A stretch of 64,000 nt of DNA from Phoronis australis (lineage: Eukaryota > Phoronida > Phoronidae), in assembly GCA_002633005.1 (NCBI GenBank), contig NMRA01000048.1, positions 734,148-798,147 of the forward strand. The letters run 5' to 3'. The position numbers and the translations under genes are program-made. This document shows, in pieces, positions 24,296 through 37,524 of this stretch. Numbering within the stretch: the first letter of the stretch is position 1; the number at the start of each line of letters is the position of its first letter. The notes below the pieces were generated by a model. The model did not search any database and was not told the DNA's origin. It saw nothing but the letters and a program-made list of their open reading frames with translations.

Positions 24296-24431
24296 AAATA
24301 AGTAAATAAAACAACAAGAATGGATCAACTGAAATTTTCGAACGTAATAACGTCCTGTTTGTCAACAGAAAGGACTTTATTACATCCGAAAATTTCAGTT
24401 GATCCATTCTTGTTGTTTTATTTACCTATTT
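24296..24431. repeat. Hairpin with 61-bp arms
   Basis: The arm 24296-24356 pairs with 24371-24431 with only a handful of mismatches (shared core GGATCAACTGAAATTTTCG), around a 14-base loop. It lies about 900 bp 3' of the C2orf81-like stop on that strand, and 22 bp before an unknown base at 24454. It may be a foldback element, a transcribed hairpin, or an artefact of a read folding back at a contig edge. Confidence 0.85.
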
Positions 24432-24832
24432 ATATCAGTCAGCTAATAATTCGNTTTGTTGATATTTCTTAGTGGACTGCAATAAGCAAATTGTTTTATC
24501 ATTCAAACACATGTTACAAATGTGTTACATTTATTTACAAATATACACTGTTGTAAAAAATAATTCAATAACATGCATTAGGCACAATACAACACTAAGA
24601 TAGAAACTAGAATATAAGTGGAAAAACAATTTCTGAACAATGGCTCAGAAAACATGTTTTGCTAGCTTTTGAATGTTGAGAGTGTTCATGACAATATGCA
24701 AATAAAATCAGGCAATCCAGTTACAAAATACATAATGACCCAAAATGAACAAAATTTCCATAGATCCACAAAAATAATGTGACCAATTAAAAACTAAAAA
24801 GTTTGATAAAGTAAGTAATGTGCCAGCGGCTT

Positions 24833-24950
24833 CAATCACATGACAACAGGTTACCTAGGTCCAATCATATGACAACAGGTTACCTAGGTCCAATCACATG
24901 ACAACAGGTTATCTAGGTCCAATCACATGACAACAGGTTACCTAGGCAAC
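24833..24950. repeat. 29-bp minisatellite, four units, with X-box-like sites
   Basis: The unit CAATCACATGACAACAGG followed by TTACCTAGGTC starts at 24833, 24862, 24891 and 24920. Each unit carries GTTACC or GTTATC followed by TAGG; the last unit alone completes an RFX site with GGCAAC. Confidence 0.85.
24937..24950. promoter_or_regulatory. Canonical RFX X-box in a tandem repeat
   Basis: GTTACCTAGGCAAC matches GTTRCC-N2-GGYAAC at every position. It lies about 400 bp beyond the stop of the C2orf81-like gene, so if used it would be a 3' or distal element. Confidence 0.5.
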
Positions 24951-25303
24951 ATGCTTATATCAACAGAAGCTTCAACAATCACAAAAACAGTTTTTTGATA
25001 TCAGATTTGAAGTGAAAACGAGATAATGCCTACTTTTGTCAACATTTATATTTCAGTAATCATGAAACTTCATCTCAATTACATTAACAAAAACGCATTA
25101 CTCTCTTGGTTGCTCCCACAGTTGATTCAAATTTAATAATAATTCTAATAATACAAACTTTGTCCATTTACAAGATGCATATTATCACATCTGAGGTGGA
25201 ATGAATCTACACAATACTCTTCATTATTTTCAAAATTTTGTTCAGAACGTCCTCCACAAAGTTCTCAAGATGCGACCGAGACGAATCCAAACAGCCAGAA
25301 TAA

Positions 25304-25309
25304 TTTATT
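25304..25309 (-). terminator. Polyadenylation signal AATAAA of the C2orf81-like gene
   Basis: AATAAA on the minus strand, 41 nt beyond the TAA stop at 25350. It is close but usable, and the region below is AT-rich 3' flank with further candidate signals. Confidence 0.45.
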
Positions 25310-25349
25310 ACCAAGTACTTTTAAATTGTCAGTGACACATGGCTGCTGC

Positions 25350-28300
25350 TTATGCAGAGATCTCATGCCTGCTGTGTTGGTTTGGTAGAATGGGAGGGAT
25401 GGGTGGACTGTCTGCAAGTGTTCTCATGACGGGCGTTTGAGTTTCAATTAAATCTTGCACGTGAAGAGCAGGAAATGGTCGATGAAGGGTGACAGGTCGC
25501 AGAGTCTCGGTGACTGGCATGCTATCTGTCTGACGGGGACGCTAGAATGAGAAAATTTAACACATTACATAACACGGTTATTGAGACGTAAATTATATCA
25601 GCACGATGTAATGTATAAAAGTGACAAAAGATGTTACACGTTCAAGGTACAGTCACACCAACGCAGTTCTCAGTATGATCTCAGAAACTGGTATAAGTAG
25701 AGTGGGGAATAAATGTTGTACAAGCAGTGTCAGATACTCATCCACAGTAGAAGCCAAGTTTTCTCCTGAGACCAAAGGAAACAGTTTGAGTTAAACAACC
25801 TCTCTCGATCATGGTGTTGTGCTTCCCTCTATTAACCAAAGTAACCCTCCGGGGTCAAGTCAAATTTCGCCAGCAAAGTTATAGCCAAGACAGAAATCAC
25901 TTATTTTAGAAATATTTGTTGTGAAGAATTTAATTATCACATTATAATATCGACACAAAAGCGGCCAAGAACAGTGGCAAACTTAGAAGGGGAACAAAGG
26001 CTCCTGTTCCAATTTAGTATTTTCCCAATTTTGTAAGTAAGAGGTCGGAGATGCAGTCAAGGGGCTTCCTATGCCACATGTTGGATATGTACAGAGATTA
26101 TGCACCCCTAACTCAAATTTCTGGATCTGCCTTGGCATAAGAAATCAATAAACCCAAATAAGCATGATAGAGCACAGTCTTCTTTGCTGCATCCACAACA
26201 ATAAATGAAGTGAATTCTAAACCACTATCTCACACATAGAGACATTATACCAGAAAGCAAGACCCACCTGTTTAGGTCCTTTCTTCACACGAGCTCCCTC
26301 GCGCACAGTAACACCAGCTGAGACTTCCATCTGCTCAATCTGAAACATATAGATACGTTACTAAATTCACACTAGTTTGTGGTAGTTGCATTCCACTTGA
26401 GACAGCCTAGGACAACTGACACACCTGATTGAGAACCCACAGCATCCTCATCACTACATAGTGCAATGAGTCTTGCATCATACGGTGAAGTAAAGGAGTG
26501 CATGGGTAAAAAATATTGATTGCACTTCACTGGCTGCATGGTCTAGCAGATGAAGCAGTAGACATGCTACTACAACATTGTGGACTTGATTTCTGGCTTT
26601 CGTGGGTAATAGTCGGATATGACCACCTTGATCCACTGAATTACAACCCATGCCATGCCAAATGACGTCATATGGAGGCTGCAAGGTATTTCCTTTGTTA
26701 TCAACTGTGGGATGCTATCATTGTTTCCCTTTGTTGTTTTTGTTGGATGTAACAATGGTTGCACGGATACCGTACCTTGGGCGCACATCAGCCAGTTGCA
26801 GATAAATACTTACCATTATCTTTAATATAAGAAAGAAAAACAAAGTGGACAATGGATATGCCTATCTACCAATATCTATGTGACGAGCTTGCAACCTAGT
26901 TTCCTGTCAAAGGCATGAAACTGTTTCTCAAAATGGGAACACATTACATCATTTCATGAGCTATTGTTATATTTGTGAGTGATCATGTAAACCTGAAAAT
27001 TACTAGGAATAAATTCTTTTTCTTGTTATAATTCAACAATAATGATATTCCAACTTGTTTTGAACACCAAAAAAGACTCTTATGATATTGTTCGTCACTT
27101 CATTGAGATAACTGCTACCAAAGAAATACAGAATACTGTCAAATTCTGGTGACTGACTTTCCTGGCAGGATTTATCAGACCAATGAAATCAATAGCCAAT
27201 GAATGTTACTTAAAATTTTAACAAAACACATCAGATGCAACAGTCACTCTGAAAACATACCAGAGGTGGTGGTAGAGGGTCGACACGACTTTGTCCAGCT
27301 GTAGATTTACTTATGAGCTTGGCTGCAAAAACAAAGAAAAGTCATTGATCTACACACAAATAAATCATATTTTCAAGAAAACTACTTATAAAAGGACAAA
27401 GTGAACATAACCTTAATTACATCGCTTAAAATTTGCTTGTCATTCTAAAATTTCGGGAAATTCTCAATAACCTTAATTGTCAAACTAGGCTCCGAGTCAA
27501 ATGCATCAACAAAGGGTTTAAGGCAAAATGGACTCACTCGCTTTTAGCCCTCCTGGTGACTTTGACCCTATCCTCTTGCTCTTCACTGGTGGCGCCACCG
27601 AGGGAGCCTTTGGTTGAATTTTCTTATTCATCACAAACTTTCCTGTCCTCATAGCTTCAAGCCTGGCCTGGGCTGCCTCCACAGCTGGGTCCACGATGTG
27701 ATATTTCGTTTTTACCCTAGAAATTAGCAGATAGCTCATAAAGTGACAGTTATCTGGTACAAACAAGACAAAAAAATTGTGAGGGGCAACATTGACAAAT
27801 AAACTGTGGTTCTAAATATAAATCAAGGTCCAACAAAAAGTTGTCTCATGCCAGAATCCAACAATTTTGGGTTAATAGTTCACATTTTGCAGAATGGTTG
27901 AAGCAACAAGATACTAAGAGTGGGGTTCTTAATCAAATTGTAAACGGATTGCGATGTGGGAGCGACCAATTTCGATATCAATACACTTAAGCTCATTTTG
28001 ATTCGATTCTTCATTCCAGTATACTCCATTAGCTGGTCTCACAAAGTTACAACTGATTAGTATGTTTTGTAAAGTGTTATTGCAATATTGAACACATAAA
28101 CATCTCAGGATCATTCATAAGTTGAAATGTTATCATAATTAAACAATTTTTATCTTAAATTTATGGAAATAAAAATTTTTGTTACATACTTTCAAACAAA
28201 AAATGACTTTGTCCAACATCTCTTCCTAGTCTTTGCCTTCGCTGAGGCAAGTATAGTTTGAGAAAAATGGATTAATTTGACAAACACGAATCAAAAATAA

Positions 28301-31300
28301 TCAAATTCCTTCTAAAAGGAATTGAATCAAATACCTAAAAATGTTTATCATCCCACCCTAACTGCAGAGAATTTATGACAAAACAAAATAATTTTCATAC
28401 TGAACTGCTTCTTGCTACTTCCATAAGGTGAAATAGATACCTATGAGAGGGTAACCTTTCTGGATGGAGTTTAACCACAGCAACGACATTACCAAACTGG
28501 TCGTACTGCACATCTCTGGTACCAGGGGGACGACCAGTCTGAACCTGAAGTGGACATAGACATTTAGTTACTACAGAGAAGCCTAATAAAGTCACGATGT
28601 TACAATACAGTCCTGGATGAGGTTTTCAACAAGGCACAACAACAGCTTTACAATGTAAAACTGCCATAAAGATAAAAAAGATTTTGCTGAGTGAGCTGCA
28701 AGCTTACAGATATGGTTGACCATGAAATACACCACATTTACTCATCTCTTTGAAATTAAAAGAATTTGAACACTTTGAAGTTTTAACTGGTTAAATTAAA
28801 GCTAGAAACCAATTATATTCAGCATAAAGGTGTAGGTTGACTTTGTCATAAATTGATGCATCTAACGCAAACACCACATGATACAGAGTTTATATAATAA
28901 CCTAAATAACAAACATGCCTTTCAACCGTAAAACACAGACAAAACATAAACAGCATTGCAAGACTTTACAGCATGCAAAGAAAAGTGATTCAGTCTATAT
29001 TCAAGATAGAGAATTACAGAATGCTAAACTAAAATTGATTCCTGCTTTGCTTCAGCAGAGAACAGTATGCAAAACGCTCAACAGAGTGCAGCACTGTCAA
29101 ATCACTCATGCACACTCACCTCATCTGTTGACTAAAAGTTACAATGGTGACAAAACATATTTTGTTAGTGGGTTAGTATTCAACATCCAATGCATTAAAG
29201 GTAATTGTCAACCTTCCTGAAATCCTTTCACATTTCATCAAGTAACTTTTTAACTGCTCATTTCAACCCATAAATTATACATTTTCTGAAAAAGCTTATT
29301 ATTCACACCTTTTTTTCTGAAAAATTTTGCTTTGAACACGGACTTCTAAAAACCCTAAAAAGTGGGCAACTCTGTGTATCTACTTAAAAGGTACACTGCC
29401 AATACACAAGGAAAAATGTCTAAAACCTTTTTATTTATGCTGAACATAGAGAGATATCAAACATCAAAGTCCTTATTAGAAGAGCATCCTAATTAGTATT
29501 CATCATTGATGGTCGATATCTCAGCTGTTTGATAAACAATAAAAAAACACCTCTGCCTTTATACCATTTAGTAAATTTTGTTTAATATGATGCGATTTCC
29601 ATTCTCACAAACTACCTTTAGTTTCACTATACTCAAAATCTCCAATAAGACACTTTTGGCTGAATCTAGCGCTGTCTAATAGCTGACTGAGAAAGTCATA
29701 CAAAACTGGCTCAAATGGTATATAAAACATTTATATAACTTCGGATTTTCGATCACAGCTATCATTACGAGGAAACAAGGGTAAACGAAATATAAGCATG
29801 CATGAGTAATGACCGGTTGCTTAACACACCAAACAAAGGCTGAGGCAGAGGGCACAGTTCAATTAGTGTGCTTTTACTTCATTTAACCTTTGCGTCCTTG
29901 TGATGATTGATTGGATCCATGATCGAAGACCCCAAATTATATTGATTTTGTTCTTACTGTCTATGTTTATATGTATGGGGACATTTGGTTATTAAATAGC
30001 CTAGATCAAAGATAGAAGAGTTTTATTTGGGATCTTGAGTATAAAAAAACTTATTAAGGTAGTTTGGAACCGAAACCATGCCAGTTCAATAAAATTTGCG
30101 TCAAGAAAGGACTAGTATCTAAATAGACTAACATAAAATAAGTGAGAAAACTTGTATTAATAGAGCCTGGTCTCAAGTTGTATAGAGTCTGGTCTCAAGT
30201 TGTATAGAGTCTGGTCTCAAGTATTATAGAGCCTGGTCTCAAGTTGTATAGAGTCTGGTCTCAAGTTGTATAGAGTCTGGTCTCAAGTTGTATAGAGTCT
30301 GGTCTCAAGTTGTATAGAGTCTGGTCTCAAGTTGTATAGAGCCTGGTCTCAAGTTTTATAGAGCCTGATCTCAAGTTGTAATGAACTGTCAGTTCTTTCC
30401 AAGTCCAGAAATCAGATCTATTTTGACTCAGAAACAATTTGAGACCAAATTCATAATGATGGGTGGTATAAATCGAAAGTTGATTTTTAAATGGAATTAC
30501 AAAAACTCTCAAAATAGAAAAGTTTAGCGTGCTTCCTAGGCAGACGCATTTCACGGATAGAAAAGGATTTGGCAGCTTTCATGGTTTAAACACATACAAC
30601 ATTTTATAACATTTATTTGAACTAATGTGTTTAGTACAACCGTATTCACCCAGATGAACGCCCACACTCAACTGAAGGCCCACCAACCAATTTCTAATTA
30701 AAAATGCTTACTTTTAACTGACCATGTTTTGTAATAGCCACCACTGCCGATATTTTTTTTAATGTAAATTTGTCTCTTAAACGTGAGTTGCTGACATATG
30801 GGTATTAACCTGAATCAGCTGTTCCTGTAAATATCTGCCAAGACTTTTCAAACAATGTTTTAAAAATAGGCAGCTCAATTTTACATCCGTCAATTTAAAC
30901 ACACTAGGTGTTAACCCGAGTGAATACGATATCATCACTCCAAGTACATTTCCCTGACATCAGCCAGACTAACCTTTAATATACTGTGGCATGAGGCTGG
31001 CATCTGTAGCAGTTCTTGAGGCAAATCCTCCAGGGAGCACTGCTCCATTTCACCCGCCATCTCCGTCATTCTCAGCTGACTCTCCCGCTGATCTAAAGTC
31101 TCTGTCATTCGACTGATGCCAGCAGACTTCATTCTGCCGAGGTAGGGACGGAATTTGATTTTTCTACTTTGCTTCTCCGGCGTATCTGTTGGCTGTGATG
31201 GTGAAGGAAACTTTATAATACTCCTATGACATAAGCTCTTCTAGGTTATGTAGTCAATAAGTCAAATATCTAAAACACTATAGATTTTAACTCAGTAAAA

Positions 31301-34300
31301 GTCCATATTTTCTGAAAGTAGAATCACTGTATGTTAAGATTTCTTAAAATCATGCTTCATGTCTCTATTGACAAAGATACTTTAATATTAATGGGAAAAT
31401 TCAAATTATTTACTGCTGTTTGTTTTTCTAGCCAGGTTTACTTTTAAGCCAGCAATAGTGCCCAGTAATAGTGCCCAGTAATAGTGCCCAGTAATAGTGC
31501 CCAGTAATAGTGCCCAGTAATAGTGCCCAGTAATAGTGCCCAGTAATAGTGCCCAGTAATAGTGCCCAGTAATAGTGCCCACTTGGGCATGGGAGTTACC
31601 TCGTTTAGTTACAGATTTATCTTTCATTAGCTTATCTATAATGTGACTATTGATACCTGTTCTTCCACAGACTCTCGTCTGTCTATAGGTATGATATCTT
31701 CAGCGAGTATTTTGTCGGCAACATTGAACTCAGCAAATGGATCTGGCATTTGCTCTTCCTCCTGTGATTCAAGCTCTTCAACACTAGGAGAAAAAAAACA
31801 TCCTGTGCGTTCACTTCTTCAACTTCTTTTAATATTTCAGTATTTTTGCACACAATCATTCATTAGACTGCTTCAATTTTGACTTCACCAAGATACCATA
31901 ATTTTAAAAAATACACTGACAACTATTGTGAAATGAAGTCAACTTAGTGATAACTGCAGCCTGGTCATTTTTGTTGAAACAGTGTCCCACTACCATGTCT
32001 ACTACAGAAATTCTTAAGAACAATGCGTAGTGACTGAGGGCTGTAAGGAACAAGCGGAATACTGCTACTGGCTATGTGACGTCAAATAAACTTTGATTTT
32101 ACTGACTGTGGAACAACAGCATTTGCACACATATAATTATATGCTTACTTGCAAATTCACAATAAAATCTCACCAATTTCGGATAAAAAATTAGCTAGAA
32201 TTGTCTTTTTTTCATATTTTGAGATCTTCTAATGTCAAAGAGATTATTTTTCAAAATCTTGTGGGTTGGTAGGTATGTAGGTATGAAAAAACCTATCACT
32301 TGTCCACTATATCGTGTCCTAAATTGTCCACAGTAATTCACCTGGCAGGTTCTGGTTCTTCCTCCTCCTTAATAGTCATCACAGTGGATGACCTGGACAT
32401 GAGCTTAAACTGTTTGGGTACTGACCCCTGGGCCCAGCAGTCAGTCACAGCTGGTTCAGGTTCTGCAAGTAAATCATAAACATTGCATGTTCCTACTCTT
32501 AAGTATAAGGAGCACTGCAGAACCATAAGACAAATTCTAAGAATAAATTATATCTCTCGTGTAGACCGATCAAAAGAACAGGAAACATGTCATTCTGTGC
32601 TTGAACATTGAGCAAACAAGAGTTGAAAGACAAAAATCCTTGTAAGCTGCAGATTAGAGTTGAAGCTATGACCAAGTTTAAGGCTTCATTTTGCTCCTAT
32701 TTAACTGTCAATGTTGAATTCTTATAACCGAAGTGCTTCAAGGATTACGATGCTCATTTGATTTTGAATTATTGCCAAATGAGTCAGTAACTCAAGTCAC
32801 AGTCAATGTGTAAATGTACAATTTTAGTTATGACCAAGCACTCTAAAGCATTTTTTGAGTTGCTGATGACTTCAACGTTCTTGCTGGTCATGGCAATAGA
32901 ATCCTATCATGCTGAATTAAGTAGAGTAAAAGGCAGAATTCAACTTTTGTCTTTAAGCCTTCTATATAAGGTGAAATTTAGGTATAAATGATGTTAATTG
33001 GCAAATCAAAGCACTACCTTCCTCCTGTTGCCAGGTAACATCCGCTTCCGGGTTACTCTCACCCTCATCACGAGCCAAAAATTGCCACTGAAAAATATAA
33101 GCACATACCGTGATAAATGATGAAGCAAAATATTGCTTAGTGACTGAATGTTTTGCCAAGACTTATCATTACTAAAACCAAAATTTGTTGAAGAGAGCAG
33201 GCCACAAGATAGAAGCTCAACAAATATGAAAACAGAAAATGTACACCATTTCAATAAATCTCAACACATTGACACCAGTTATAGTTTGAATTAAACATTA
33301 TTAATATTAGAGTAATATTGAAACATTGTTTTCATGCTCCACTCTAACATAATTTTTGTTTTCCACTTCTTAGTTCAATACCATGTCTCATAAGCACCCA
33401 ACTCAAAGGACATGCTCATAAGGTGTGGAAACAATACCTCAATAATCATGAGCAGTGCATCCCGAGCCTGGGTAATGGTGAAAGGTAGTAGCTGTTCTTC
33501 AATATAGTTGTCATAGATCACTTGTATAGTATTGTCAACAAGTTCATCCAGAATGTCACAGACAAAGTCATTGGTGTCGTCTTTCTCCAACATGACATTC
33601 CTGGAAAAGATGTCACGAGAATTCAAAATGTAGAAAAAAATAATTTACACTTAAACCAGTCAGTTAAATTTATTTGTACTTGTAGCAAAACTTTCTCAAT
33701 GACAGACCAAACTGCTCTCAGTTAATACTCTCCATTTATTAAACTTTGTGGAAAATGACAGCAGAGCAAAAGATTCAGGAAATCAAGATCGTTCAACTAT
33801 TAAGCTGTTTTTTGTGACATTTATATTTTCTTGTGAATTATTGAATGATCGCATTAAAGTGTCATTCAAATTAATTGTTGTTTTCATTTTTCAATGTGCT
33901 GTAACCGCCCAATACTCCCACCACACTGTTTGTCCATCAATGATTTGTGCCTCTCTTCCATACATTTGAATTCACTGACTTATCTTGCTGCTCTACACAG
34001 CATACTTCAGTAAAGCTAAGGGTAAGAGTGTTATTTAGAATTCAACAAAGATCTTTTAATAGTATAAGCAATGCATTTGCAGAGCTTAGTCTGACTTACA
34101 TAATCCTCATTTGTTCATCCAGACTAAAGGTCTGAATCATGGTGATGGTGGATCTTTCACTATTTGCAGACATGCAGTCATTACTACCATCAATTAAAGT
34201 ATGTGCTTTTGCTTTTGACCGTTTTGACCCTGATAACATTTGCACGACTCTGTTAAAATGTTTTTTGGGAGACATTTTAGCTCAAGTTTCTAGTTAATAA

Positions 34301-36380
34301 TTTTAAAAATTGTTTGAATTTCTAATCACATGTCACAGTGATATCATAATCATCTGAGTGAATCCAATATGCTCCAGCTACAACCGAAAGACACTGACGA
34401 CACTTCTAAAACTTCCAAGTTCCTACATGGTGTTAAACATTGAACATATCTGAAACAAACTGTGTTTGGTGTATGATATTACCATTAGCTAGCTCTTTGT
34501 GTCTATGGACAATGGAAGTAAACCATAGGTGTGTAGGAGATGAACATTGAGTGACTGTGAATCTTGAAATTTTTCAGGAATACTAAACTATGATTGAAAA
34601 TTAAAAATTTGATATGTGTATGAAACATGAATCATCATCAGACAGGTTACATATTGTTATTCTCTCATGATTTGGTTCAGGCCATATTAGTTAGAATGGC
34701 ACCAAAACCATGTTATTGTTCGTGGGTCACATGTTTGGAGCAGTATGATGGAAGACCCATATTTGATGAGGGCACAAGTTCTAATGCTTCAAATTGTATT
34801 TATAATGTTTTTGCAATAAATACAGATAAAGTAAATTTAAATACATGGAAAAAACAAAAAAAATATTTCAGTACAATCAAGAAAGGAAGGTTTGTAATGT
34901 GGCACAAACCAACCAAATCCAAAGAGGAATTCCATGTTCAGCGACTCCGCACTCACACCTAGATAAAGATGAGATATGGGTAAAAGAGGAGTAAATGAGC
35001 CCCTTGTGAAAATGGCAGCAGGGAACCAATTTTCACTAAGTAATGGCAATATCTCTTAATCATTGTGAACTAGTTCTTGGAAGCCATTTTGAAGAGGGAC
35101 CCGTTTTCTCCACTTTTACAGGGATATGCATGAAAGCAAAAAACAATAGGGGTATTGGGTCCATGATTTGAAATTGATTTGAGACCCATGCATCCAACTA
35201 TTACCAGGGCAGGGCAGTGTGCATTGGGGCAAAAATATGATTGTCATATTTGCCACATGTTTGTTGTGCACACACTAAATTCAGCTGAACAATTGGGAAG
35301 CGTGATATATAAATACATATACATATGTATATATACAAATTACATAACATATTGCTACCTACATTATTTACGAGATATGTCTTCACAATTGGTTTCAACC
35401 TAGGCAATGACCATCGCCTCTGTTGGCCCGAACCAGAGGCTATAGGCGCTCTGTACGCCGGAAGCTTTTCGGCGAATTATGCCTCGCACCGACTAAACCA
35501 TCAAAGTCACGTTGTTATAAATACCTTTTGCGCATAGAGGAACACCTTAGGAGGCTGTCGATGTGATGACACCCACACGTGCGCGGTCGGGGTTTGACTT
35601 GAGTTTAAAAACAAACGAAAAAATGGAACAGTGACATATTGTCAGTTCAATGAGATAGTGTCATTGTAGAAAAAGATTTTATTTTCAACTTTTATAACCG
35701 ATTTATGCGATCGTCCATTTTAGGCCGACTTGGGGGTCTAAATTGCACCCTCTCTCGGTGAAATCAAAACGAGGCAACGCTGTAAAAAAACGAGACGGTG
35801 TCGGACATTGAATGCATTACAACGGAACAAAAATTGGTGTCATTTAATTCTCAGATTATGCTTCAAGTAAGATTCTATGAAATGTCCGATATTTAGGTTC
35901 CGTCCGATAATTAGGTACACTATGTGTAGTTTTGTAATGTACCAAATTTTTTCAGTCCAAATACTGCTTCAAAAATGCAGATCATGATCGTTACGGCACT
36001 GGTCTATATAGTGGTCCCTAATTTAGAGAACCAGTTCGTCCACTAAATAATGGGACCGCTACATCCGACCAGTGCTGATCATTACAAAAACCGTCTCCTG
36101 GAAGTCTTTCAAATTTTGATCACTAGGCTATTTCAAAGTTCAAGATTGAGTCGACACCGCATTAACTATGAATAAGAATTAGGTAAACTACGACCAGAGG
36201 ATTTTCTAATGCGTCCATGAGAAACAATGTATAGATCAAAATATTCGGCTATGCCTATACTACCTACCAGTCATGATCGCTGAACTTTCCTGCAACAATT
36301 TCATGTTGAACTGCGGGAGGTTGCGCAGATGTCGCACCTTTTTTGTCAGCTCTAGACTTCGTAACAGTTTGTCTGGACAT
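25350..36380 (-). CDS. C2orf81: C2orf81 homologue, 473 aa, 11 coding exons
   Basis: Exons: 36268-36380 (ATG), 33438-33600, 33018-33087, 32342-32462, 31657-31783, 30974-31192, 28441-28544, 27538-27716, 27261-27322, 26268-26339 and 25350-25541 (TAA). All junctions are GT..AG and all phases agree, totalling 1422 nt. Recognition rests on residues 30-130. HEIVAGKFSDHDW matches the human DIVPGRLSEAEW region; FVCDILDELVD with PFTITQARDALL matches the conserved helix; WQFLARDEGES (93-103) is almost identical to human, followed by DCWAQGSVP. A second conserved patch, LHPERLPSHR, lies at about 296-306. The middle is acidic and the C-terminus Pro-rich (DSPPIPPIL). The human protein is uncharacterised; I believe it is the Pfam DUF4639 family. 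There is no signal peptide or membrane span. It is transcribed divergently from ENKD1 at 43254. The track-like ORFs in its introns are noise. A stretch at 34085-34137 resembling an exon breaks phase and is excluded. Confidence 0.93.
30159..30378. repeat. 22-bp minisatellite, about 10 units
   Basis: The unit TCTCAAGTTGTATAGAGTCTGG is repeated head to tail with a T/C variant, inside intron 6 of the C2orf81-like gene. Confidence 0.9.
31449..31588. repeat. 13-bp minisatellite, about 10 units
   Basis: CAGTAATAGTGCC is repeated without interruption in intron 5 of the C2orf81-like gene, about 70 bp from the end of exon 5. It explains the WALLLGTITGHYY ORF at 31406-31627. Confidence 0.9.
33027..33039. 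promoter_or_regulatory. X-box consensus inside a coding exon
   Basis: GTTGCCAGGTAAC fits GTTRCC-N1-GGYAAC exactly but falls in exon 3 of the C2orf81-like gene, where the other strand encodes VTWQQ. It could be a chance product of the codons. Confidence 0.3.
35416..35575 (+). repeat. Solo copy of the foldback-family end
   Basis: From a small hairpin (GCCTCTG .. AGAGGC, 35416-35439) through GCCGGAAGCTTTTCGGCG to GGAGGCTGTCGATG this matches the arms of the long foldback at 38434-38912. It lies in intron 1 of the C2orf81-like gene. A partial copy is at about 38095-38167 and a diverged one at about 40020-40150. Confidence 0.7.
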
Positions 36381-36651
36381 CTTAAGATATGTGAAATAAA
36401 GAACTGCGTATATTAAATCCTTCTAAAACATGTATTTGATATCCATGTTGCCCTTCAACACTTCTAAGACATACTGCAATATAACATTCTAATCCCACAA
36501 AAATTTCCAAGATGGTGTACTCGTTTCTATGGTTTACGAGATCTCGTGAGATTCTCCCACCCGTTTAATAGAAACAAACTATAGCCAGCTCAAAAATAAC
36601 TGTAAATAAGCAATTTTATATTTAATTCCCATAAAAAATCATTTAAAATTC

Positions 36652-37165
36652 ATATTATATTTATTTAAAGTCATCGTTTTGCATCAAATATTCATATCAT
36701 TGTTTAACGTGCGAAAATTTGTCTACACAACAATGCTACCCAGTCGTTAAAAACAGTTTTGAGTGGAAGAGAGTGTCTTGTGCTGGTTCATTCAGTGTGC
36801 ACTTTATTGTATATTCGGTCACAATGTTCACTAAGAAACGGTATTTATTGATTTTATCTCTTGCATACTTGTTAAGGCTCTAGTGCTTCTAGGTCCGTTA
36901 AATTTCGGATGTCGCTATTTGTTTAGTTACTTTACTAGTTAGGCTGTTACTGTTAGGGTTGCCATTGCAAATGCATTTTAACCATGTCCCCCCCCCCATC
37001 CTGACTCCCTGAGTCCTGGCAGGCGACACTGGCGCTGCTCGCATCATAGCTTTCCCTTATTTAGAGATCCAGTTTGATCCACTGAATCATGAACTCGTTA
37101 TTCAGGTATTGCCAATTTCTCAAAATTAAGGACAAGGACCACTTGCTGCCTCCTGATGTCAGTGC
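36652..37165. repeat. Duplicated segment, copy 1 (upstream of the gap)
   Basis: This stretch recurs at 37525-38019 on the far side of the N gap, with scattered substitutions and small indels. It contains a 14-bp insertion, TTGCCATTGCAAAT, absent from copy 2, and the start codon seen in copy 2 reads ATA here (37046-37048). The pattern fits two haplotypes both kept by the assembler. Confidence 0.85.
36958..36971. promoter_or_regulatory. Imperfect X-box upstream of the C2orf81-like gene
   Basis: GTTGCCATTGCAAA keeps a perfect GTTGCC half-site and a degenerate second half, about 580 bp upstream of the ATG at 36380. The duplicate copy at 37525-38019 lacks it. Confidence 0.3.
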
Positions 37166-37330
37166 TGTTGCAGACCAAGTAGGCCACCCGACCAAGTTAA
37201 CTTGGTCGGCTTACATGGTCGGACCTCGCAGACCAAGTAGATACCTCCGACCGAGTTGCAAGGTACCGTTGATACCTGAATGTTTGCCATAGTGTTATAA
37301 TATGAACGGTTCCACCAAATACGTTTTTTT

Positions 37331-37524
37331 NNNNNNNNNNNNNNNNNNNNNNNNNNNNNNNNNNNNNNNNNNNNNNNNNNNNNNNNNNNNNNNNNNNNNN
37401 NNNNNNNNNNNNNNNNNNNNNNNNNNNNNNNNNNNNNNNNNNNNNNNNNNNNNNNNNNNNNNNNNNNNNNNNNNNNNNNNNNNNNNNNNNNNNNNNNNNN
37501 NNNNNNNNNNNNNNNNNNNNNNNN
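37331..37524. other. Assembly gap (194 N)
   Basis: A run of unknown bases between the two copies of a duplicated segment. Just before it, at 37188-37209, is a perfect 22-bp palindrome centred on AAGTTAACTT, with GACCAAGTAG repeated around it. Confidence 0.95.

Noticed and set aside
24833-24950. CRISPR-like spaced repeats
   Set aside because: The units are head-to-tail without unique spacers, in an animal genome; the same holds for the other minisatellites here.
34085-34140. Minus-strand stretch reading MIQTFSLDEQMRI before a GTAAGTC donor, seeming to be exon 2 of the C2orf81-like gene
   Set aside because: Joining exon 1 directly to 33600 gives the conserved Trp and perfect phase; this stretch breaks both.
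34627-34962. 111-codon plus ORF
   Set aside because: It lies antisense in intron 1 of the C2orf81-like gene and ends in A-rich low-complexity sequence, with no family resemblance.
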